Under the pieces are notes generated by a model. The model was not told where the DNA came from. It saw nothing but the letters and a program-made list of their open reading frames with translations, and did no database searches. Positions 5,222-9,265 of a stretch of 9,265 bases of DNA are shown in pieces; position 1 is the stretch's first letter; every line of letters starts with the position of its first letter. Where the stretch lies: NCBI GenBank assembly GCA_030019485.1, contig JASEEW010000068.1, forward strand, positions 1 through 9,265, in the 5' to 3' direction. A program made the translations under genes and the position numbers. Source of the DNA: Thermoplasmatales archaeon (GTDB lineage: Archaea > Thermoplasmatota > JASEFT01 > JAUWIS01).

Positions 5222-5686
5222 ATGATTCCAATGTCTAAAATCGTTAGAACTATTACAAACATACTTTACGTATTTATCATTGGTTTTGGTTTTTATGTTA
5301 TCATCCATGGTCATCTTACACCAGGCGGTGGATTCCAGGGCGGCGCTGTGGTCGCATCTGCGTTTGCATTACTTGCAGTAGCATATGGGAGAAAAAAAAT
5401 TGTGAGCATGCTTAACAAAGAACATCTGTCTGTGGCTGAGATTAGCGGTTTACTTGCATTTATATGCCTGGCATTCTTAGGATTGGGTACTGTGTTCTTC
5501 TTTAACTTTTTGGCAGTTGGAAGAAGTATACCTGTATTTAGCAATACCCCTGCTGGTATTAATCCAGGTGATTTGAACACTGCTGGCATACTGCCCCTAA
5601 TGAATATAGCAGTTGGCGTAGAGGTACTATCTGCTTTGGGTGTGGTAATCCTTACAATGTTTTTAGGTTTCAAGGAGGGAAAATGA
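5222..5686 (+). CDS. mbhF: MbhF, MnhB/MrpB-like membrane subunit
   Basis: From ATG 5222 the protein has 154 residues. The MnhB signature HGHLTPGGGFQGGAV spans 29-43, and AGILPLMNIAVGVEV spans 121-135. Four helices are visible (about 9-28, 39-56, 75-99, 126-150). The frame is open further upstream to 5144, but that part lies inside mbhE and would give an N-terminus unlike the family. ATG 5222 has GGTGGTGAG just before it and sits one base after the mbhE stop, so I prefer it; ATG 5231 (residue 4) is possible. It overlaps mbhG by ATGA. Confidence 0.94.
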   Translation: MIPMSKIVRTITNILYVFIIGFGFYVIIHGHLTPGGGFQGGAVVASAFALLAVAYGRKKIVSMLNKEHLSVAEISGLLAFICLAFLGLGTVFFFNFLAVGRSIPVFSNTPAGINPGDLNTAGILPLMNIAVGVEVLSALGVVILTMFLGFKEGK

Positions 5687-6045
5687 CTTTAGAATCATCT
5701 GCTATCTTTAATCTGCCATTCATCACTGTCGTCCTCCTAATCATAATTGGTATGTACGCACTTATGTTCAAACGCAATTTAATCAAAATAGTTATAGGCT
5801 TAACACTCATAGAAAGCGGCGTAAACCTGTTTTTAATAGCCCTGGGTTACAGAAAAGGCTGTTATGCCCCTATTTACACAAATGCGCCCACTACTGCCAT
5901 GGTATTTCCCACCCCTCAGGCATTAACCCTGACCAGTATTGTTATAGGGCTTGCTGTGACTGCATTAATGCTGTCGTTTGCTGTGCTTATTTACAAAAAG
6001 TATGGCACAATTAATGCAGAAAAAACAAGGAGGCTGAAAGGATAA
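5683..6045 (+). CDS. mbhG: MbhG, MnhC/MrpC (NuoK-like) membrane subunit
   Basis: The 120 residues form three helices like NuoK of complex I. GLTLIESGVNLFLIALGY (39-56) carries the conserved intramembrane glutamate E44. PTPQALTLTSIVIGLAVTA (76-94) is the MnhC signature. The basic C-terminal tail (104-120) should face the cytosol. It overlaps mbhF by ATGA, and its TAA is followed at once by the mbhH ATG. AGGAGG-like sequence before ATG 5683 supports the start. Confidence 0.95.
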   Translation: MTLESSAIFNLPFITVVLLIIIGMYALMFKRNLIKIVIGLTLIESGVNLFLIALGYRKGCYAPIYTNAPTTAMVFPTPQALTLTSIVIGLAVTALMLSFAVLIYKKYGTINAEKTRRLKG

Positions 6046-7590
6046 ATGTTTGAAAATTTAGTGCCGCACTTACCAATACTCATAATAGCGATACCTTTAT
6101 TTGGAGCATTTGCATCTTATTTATTCAGCAAGGTAAGTGATAAAGCAAGGGATGTATTTGCATTCATAGTGTTAGGGGTTACAGAATTTTTAGTTTTGGT
6201 TTTGGGAAAGGATATTTATACAAATGGTTTGCGTGTCTACACACTGGGTGCAACATCCGCGGAGTTGACTGCACCAACAGGCTACATCATGCCTGTTAGA
6301 ATCATCTTAGAGGTGGATGCTTTAAGCATTTTTATGGGAATTATCACAGTTACAGTTGCTTTCATTGTTTTCATATTTTCTCTGAAACCCATGAAGGAAT
6401 ACTCTGGGACTGATAAATACTACACTTTAATGTTCCTGCTGCTTGTTGGTATGCTGGGCATAGAATTTACTGGTGATTTATTCAACCTTTTTGTATTTTT
6501 AGAGATAGCATCAATTGCTGGTGCTGCACTTGTAGCATTCTTTACCCACAGGGATGAGTCTGCAGAGGCTGCATTCAAATATGTAGTCATATGTTCCTTA
6601 GGTGCGTTATTGGTATTATTTGCGGTAGCATTATTCTATGGTCAGTATGATGCACTTAACATTGCATATTTAGCAAATGTTATGAAATACTCGCTTCTGG
6701 ATAAAATTGCATTTTGTGTTTTGCTATGCGCATTTGCTATGAAAGCTGGGAGTGCGCCTATGCATATGTGGAAGCCGGATGCCTATGGAGAAGCACCAGG
6801 GCCTGTTGCAGCAATACTGGTTACTGCATCATTGGTGAGTATGTATGCATTACTCAGGGTGTGTTTCACATTATACGGAAGAGGATTAAACACAGAGGTC
6901 ATCGGCTGGATAATCACAGTTTTGGGTTTGCTCTCTATTTTTATTGGTGTGACCATGGCGTTAATACAAAATAACTTTGGCAGGCTTATAGGTTATACTG
7001 CGGTTGCAGAGGTTGGTTTTATACTTTTAGCTGCTGGTGTAGGATTTGCTGGGTTTTCCAGCACTGGTTTTGGTTTCACAGCATTACAGGCAGGGTTGTT
7101 CCATATTTTGAATGATGCCTTGGATTTAGGATTATTATTTTTAGTATCCGGCGCTGTTCTCCATGCCACCGGTAAAAGAAATCTAAACGAGCTCAGCGGG
7201 CTGGCACGAAATATGAAATATACCTGCATATTTTTCATAGTGGGTTTATGCGCGGTAGCAGGCTTACCACCCATGAACGGTTTCGCATCCAAGTTAATGA
7301 TTTATGAAAGCGTTTATCAATTTAACCCTGTGTTTTCAATTATTGCAATTTTAGCAAGTATTTTCATGTTAGCTGTTTTCGTTAAAGTATTCTATTCAGT
7401 GTTCTTGGGTCCTGAACTTAAGGAATTTAGCTCTGTAAAAGAAGTGCCAGCCAGCATGCTTCTTGCCATGGGTGCACTCGCAGTGCTCATAATAGTAATA
7501 GGTCTGTGCCCGGATATATTTGTTAATAATGTAATAAACCCGGCAGCGAGGGCGTTAATTGATTATGGAATATACAGGGGCGTGGTTTGA
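6046..7590 (+). CDS. mbhH: MbhH, MnhD/NuoN-type antiporter-like subunit
   Basis: At 514 residues with about 14 helices, this is the main proton/sodium-channel subunit of the complex. Family landmarks are the TM5 glutamate E153 in FVFLEIASIAG, the TM7 lysine K233 in AMKAGSAPMHMWKPDAYGEA (231-250), GRLIGYTAVAEVGFI (312-326) in place of the usual AYSS motif, and K447 near TM12 in FVKVFYSVFLG. Two positions differ from the common NuoM/MnhD pattern. The TM8 lysine position is hydrophobic (about L263), and the TM10 NHALFKA-type motif reads NDALDLG (356-362). These may be subfamily traits. It starts directly after the mbhG stop; its stop overlaps the mbhI ATG as TGATG. A single antiporter subunit fits Mbh rather than the Mbs complex, which has two. 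Confidence 0.95.
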   Translation: MFENLVPHLPILIIAIPLFGAFASYLFSKVSDKARDVFAFIVLGVTEFLVLVLGKDIYTNGLRVYTLGATSAELTAPTGYIMPVRIILEVDALSIFMGIITVTVAFIVFIFSLKPMKEYSGTDKYYTLMFLLLVGMLGIEFTGDLFNLFVFLEIASIAGAALVAFFTHRDESAEAAFKYVVICSLGALLVLFAVALFYGQYDALNIAYLANVMKYSLLDKIAFCVLLCAFAMKAGSAPMHMWKPDAYGEAPGPVAAILVTASLVSMYALLRVCFTLYGRGLNTEVIGWIITVLGLLSIFIGVTMALIQNNFGRLIGYTAVAEVGFILLAAGVGFAGFSSTGFGFTALQAGLFHILNDALDLGLLFLVSGAVLHATGKRNLNELSGLARNMKYTCIFFIVGLCAVAGLPPMNGFASKLMIYESVYQFNPVFSIIAILASIFMLAVFVKVFYSVFLGPELKEFSSVKEVPASMLLAMGALAVLIIVIGLCPDIFVNNVINPAARALIDYGIYRGVV

Positions 7591-7931
7591 TGTTTGGAAT
7601 ACTGGAAACAGGTTATGGTTTCTGGAGCCCGATTATCTGGATTATTACCATCATTGTAATTGGCATTATCCTCTATATTATCTGGCATTTGGGTGAGCCG
7701 GCATATAAAAAAGGAACCGAGCAGACCAAGCCGTTCTTGGCAGGCATGCCGGAACCCTCAAAGGAAGCAGTAACAGTTAGAGCAGATAATGTATACTGGG
7801 GTTTCAAGGAAGCATTGAAACATTATTATGGGCCAATGATAAAAACTCATTCTGGTATCATTAATGATTACATCTCCTGGTTTGTAGTTGTGTTAGCAAT
7901 AGTTTTTGTTATAATAGGGGGGTTGCTGTAA
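7590..7931 (+). CDS. mbhI: MbhI, linker subunit between antiporter and hydrogenase modules
   Basis: From ATG 7590 the protein has 113 residues: a helix at about 13-33, a soluble middle, and a second helix at about 92-112. The conserved MbhI segments NVYWGFKEALKHYYGPMI (67-84) and THSGIINDYISWF (86-98) are present. In Mbh this subunit bridges the Mrp module and the hydrogenase module. A TTG one codon earlier (7587) is in frame. ATG 7590 overlaps the mbhH stop by one base (TGATG), the more natural coupled start. The mbhJ start overlaps its stop by one base (TAATG). Confidence 0.93.
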   Translation: MFGILETGYGFWSPIIWIITIIVIGIILYIIWHLGEPAYKKGTEQTKPFLAGMPEPSKEAVTVRADNVYWGFKEALKHYYGPMIKTHSGIINDYISWFVVVLAIVFVIIGGLL

Positions 7932-8395
7932 TGAAAATTACAAAATCATTTGAGAGAGCTTTATGGGTTTTTCATGTCAACACAGGTTCATGCAATGGCT
8001 GCGATATAGAAATCATAGATGCGCTCACACCAAGACATGATGTGGAAAGATTTGGTATAAGACTGGTTGGCACCCCCAGGCATGCGGATGTACTTTTAGT
8101 CACAGGTCCTGTGACAAAACAGATGGAAGAACCTCTGAAAAGGATTTATGCGCAAACACCAGACCCTAAAGCAGTTATCGTTGTTGGCAGCTGCGGCATA
8201 ACAGGTGGTGTGTTCTATGAATCCTACAATCTGGTTGGTCCTGTATCTGCAATCATACCTGTGGATGTTTATGTCCCAGGATGTCCTCCACGGCCAGAAG
8301 CAATAATTGATGGTGTGATGAAGGCATGGCTGAAACTTGAGGGTTTGCAGAAAGAAATGGAGAAAAACAATGGGCAGGGAGGGGTGAAGAAATGA
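7931..8395 (+). CDS. mbhJ: MbhJ, NuoB-like small hydrogenase subunit with proximal Fe-S cluster
   Basis: The 154-residue protein belongs to the NuoB/small hydrogenase subunit family. Four cysteines for one [4Fe-4S] cluster are all present: C21 and C24 in NTGSCNGCDIEIID, C88 in VVGSCGITGG and C118 in VPGCPPRPEAI. The cluster passes electrons from the ferredoxin-type subunit to the NiFe site in MbhL. The fold is complete, with a Lys/Glu/Gly-rich tail after residue 137. It is the last recognisable mbh gene here; mbhK, L, M and N, normally next, are not in the window. Its stop overlaps a 13-codon micro-ORF as ATGA. Confidence 0.96.
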   Translation: MKITKSFERALWVFHVNTGSCNGCDIEIIDALTPRHDVERFGIRLVGTPRHADVLLVTGPVTKQMEEPLKRIYAQTPDPKAVIVVGSCGITGGVFYESYNLVGPVSAIIPVDVYVPGCPPRPEAIIDGVMKAWLKLEGLQKEMEKNNGQGGVKK

Positions 8396-8532
8396 ATAAA
8401 GAAGGATTACAGAAGAAAGGAGGAAAGAAATGACGAAGAATAGGATAAATAAGGGTGAGAAGATGGGAGGATTGAAAACGGTGGAGAAAAGGTTAAGTAT
8501 CGGGACAAAGATTAAATTAAGATGGTGGTAGA
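8392..8532 (+). other. Purine-rich spacer with two micro-ORFs
   Basis: This 140-base stretch between mbhJ and the antitoxin gene is overwhelmingly A and G on the plus strand. It holds ATG-TGA 8392-8433 (13 codons, MNKEGLQKKGGKK), overlapping the mbhJ stop as ATGA. A second frame, 8430-8531 (33 codons, beginning MTKNRINKGEKMGG), has a good GGAGG site 5 bases upstream and overlaps the first by ATGA. Both peptides are very basic and match nothing I know. They may be remnants of an mbhK 5' end, short leader peptides, or chance. Confidence 0.35.
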
Positions 8533-8745
8533 ATGGTTGTAATAGAAAGTGAAATGGATGAAATTCGAGAAAAAATTCGAAGGTTAGAGATTGAGATGAT
8601 ACTTGTTGAAAGGAAGGTAGGGGTTATCCCTGAGCAAAAAGACCTGCGTGCTTGGAGCAATCTAAATAAATTGGGCAAAAAGATTGGGGTACTTTGGAAA
8701 TCAAAAAAACCAAGTTGGCAGTTAATCTCTGAATCGAGGAGATAG
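8533..8745 (+). CDS. Putative antitoxin partner of the PIN toxin
   Basis: This 70-residue protein has a charged N-terminal helix, MDEIREKIRRLEIEMILVER (8-27), likely coiled-coil. It ends LGKKIGVLWKSKKPSWQLISESRR (47-70), a Trp-containing basic tail of the kind small archaeal VapB-like antitoxins use to grip their PIN partner. No DNA-binding domain (AbrB, RHH) is evident. Its stop lies 2 bases before the vapC ATG, the usual antitoxin-then-toxin order. GGTGGT precedes ATG 8533. An internal ATG at 8554 would still leave the helix. The assignment rests mainly on context and tail resemblance. Confidence 0.7.
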   Translation: MVVIESEMDEIREKIRRLEIEMILVERKVGVIPEQKDLRAWSNLNKLGKKIGVLWKSKKPSWQLISESRR

Positions 8746-8747
8746 AT

Positions 8748-9170
8748 ATGTACTGTCTGGATGCCAGTGTAATTACTAATTCGTTTATAGAGAAAGAGAA
8801 ATTTCATGAGTATAGTAAACAGTTAATGGAAAAAATCAGGGATGAGCATGTTATCGTTTTCCTGCCTGAGATATGTATGGCAGAGGTTGCATCTGCTATA
8901 TCCAGGGGAATAAACAGGGCCGATATAGCTCTATCATTTGCTGAGGAACTGAGAAAGACGCCTAACTTTATATTTATCCCAATAGATTCAACTATCTCAA
9001 ATTTGGCTGCAACCCTTGCTGCTAAGAACAAACTCAGGGGTTGTGATGCAATCTACACAGCGGTATCTCAACAGTTTAATGTCAAACTGATTACGCTGGA
9101 TGAAGTACAAAGGGAAAAGTCAAAGGGTGTTGTTGAAGTTTTAACACCCATGGAGGAGATTGGTAAATGA
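8748..9170 (+). CDS. vapC: VapC-type PIN-domain ribonuclease toxin
   Basis: The 140 residues make one PIN domain, a Mg/Mn-dependent RNase. The acidic catalytic residues are in the expected order: D5 in CLDASVITN, E46 in MAEVASAIS, D100 in LRGCDAIYTAVS and D118 in LITLDEVQ. The length is typical of VapC. GAGGAG (8736-8741) is the ribosome site, 6 bases before the ATG. It is paired with the small antitoxin-like gene upstream. The pair sits directly after mbhJ on the same strand, so it could be read from the mbh promoter. The target RNA cannot be inferred. No residue is missing, so it is likely active. Confidence 0.92.
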   Translation: MYCLDASVITNSFIEKEKFHEYSKQLMEKIRDEHVIVFLPEICMAEVASAISRGINRADIALSFAEELRKTPNFIFIPIDSTISNLAATLAAKNKLRGCDAIYTAVSQQFNVKLITLDEVQREKSKGVVEVLTPMEEIGK

Positions 9171-9265
9171 AAAAGGTAATTGCTGTTTGGCTTGTGCTGA
9201 TTCCTGTGATAATCATTCTTGTGGTTGTCTGCACAGGTGTAGGGCTCAAAAGAAGGAAAAAGAAG
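9167..9265 (+). CDS. Small membrane-anchored protein of unknown function, C-terminus off the window
   Basis: The ATG overlaps the vapC stop as ATGA, with GGAGG at 9152-9156. Thirty-three codons are visible to the edge without a stop. MKKVIAVWLVLIPVIIILVV (1-20) forms a signal-anchor or single transmembrane helix, followed by CTGVGLKRRKKK, a strongly basic stretch. Positive charge after the helix suggests that part stays in the cytosol, but K2-K3 precede the helix too, so topology is unclear. It does not look like the start of mbhK. Coupling to vapC suggests co-expression with the toxin-antitoxin pair. I do not recognise the family. Confidence 0.55.
   Translation, partial: MKKVIAVWLVLIPVIIILVVVCTGVGLKRRKKK

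Noticed and set aside
5311..5673. 120-codon minus-strand ORF
   Set aside because: It is antisense to mbhF, whose MnhB motifs are unmistakable; the antisense translation is Pro/Thr/Ala-rich with no family features.
6993..7292. 99-codon minus-strand ORF and a plus-strand +1-frame ORF at 6714-6974
   Set aside because: Both lie inside mbhH in other frames and have no recognisable motifs.
3323..8395. Mbs/Mbx sulfur-reducing complex instead of Mbh
   Set aside because: There is one antiporter subunit, not two, a separate MbhI is present, and hypB is nearby. The large-subunit cysteines that would settle it are outside the window.

Overview
The window looks archaeal, probably euryarchaeotal. The evidence is archaeal-type TATA boxes about 25 bases ahead of starts with no obvious leader, a type IV pilin-like N-terminus, an archaeal prepilin peptidase with a type II C-terminal domain, an archaeal HypB, and a Thermococcales-style membrane-bound hydrogenase (Mbh) gene order. 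I cannot place it to genus.

Minus-strand half (1-2979): the transcription order is a GNAT acetyltransferase (2979-2473), hypB (2443-1799), an A24-family prepilin/preflagellin peptidase (1802-738, overlapping hypB by ATGA) and, after a repeat-filled gap with its own promoter, a secreted pilin-like protein that runs off the left edge (609-1). The peptidase carries an in-frame tandem duplication with a 56-residue (168-bp) period.

A 343-bp divergent intergenic region (2980-3322) holds a strong 141-bp inverted-repeat structure (3128-3268). This could be a structured RNA or a MITE-like remnant. It is followed by the probable promoter of the plus-strand operon, which overlaps a perfect 17-bp palindrome.

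Plus-strand half (3323-8395): ten consecutive genes match mbhA-mbhJ in canonical order. They are MnhE, F and G; two short MrpA C-terminus-like proteins; MnhB, C and D; the MbhI linker; and the NuoB-like small hydrogenase subunit MbhJ. Together they form the ion-translocating Mrp module plus the first subunit of the electron-transfer module of a ferredoxin-oxidising, H2-evolving, ion-pumping complex. HypB on the other strand would load nickel into the large subunit, which is not in the window. The mbhC-J junctions are tight (overlaps or 0-1 bp), but the mbhA-B and mbhB-C gaps (132 and 94 bp) each contain a hairpin-forming repeat element.

After mbhJ, where mbhK is normally found, there is instead a purine-rich stretch with two micro-ORFs, a small antitoxin-like gene and a VapC-type PIN toxin (8392-9170). 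A membrane-anchored small ORF overlaps vapC by 4 bp and runs off the right edge. The hydrogenase operon therefore appears to be interrupted by, or to end at, a toxin-antitoxin module.

No rRNA, tRNA, CRISPR array or intact insertion sequence was found.
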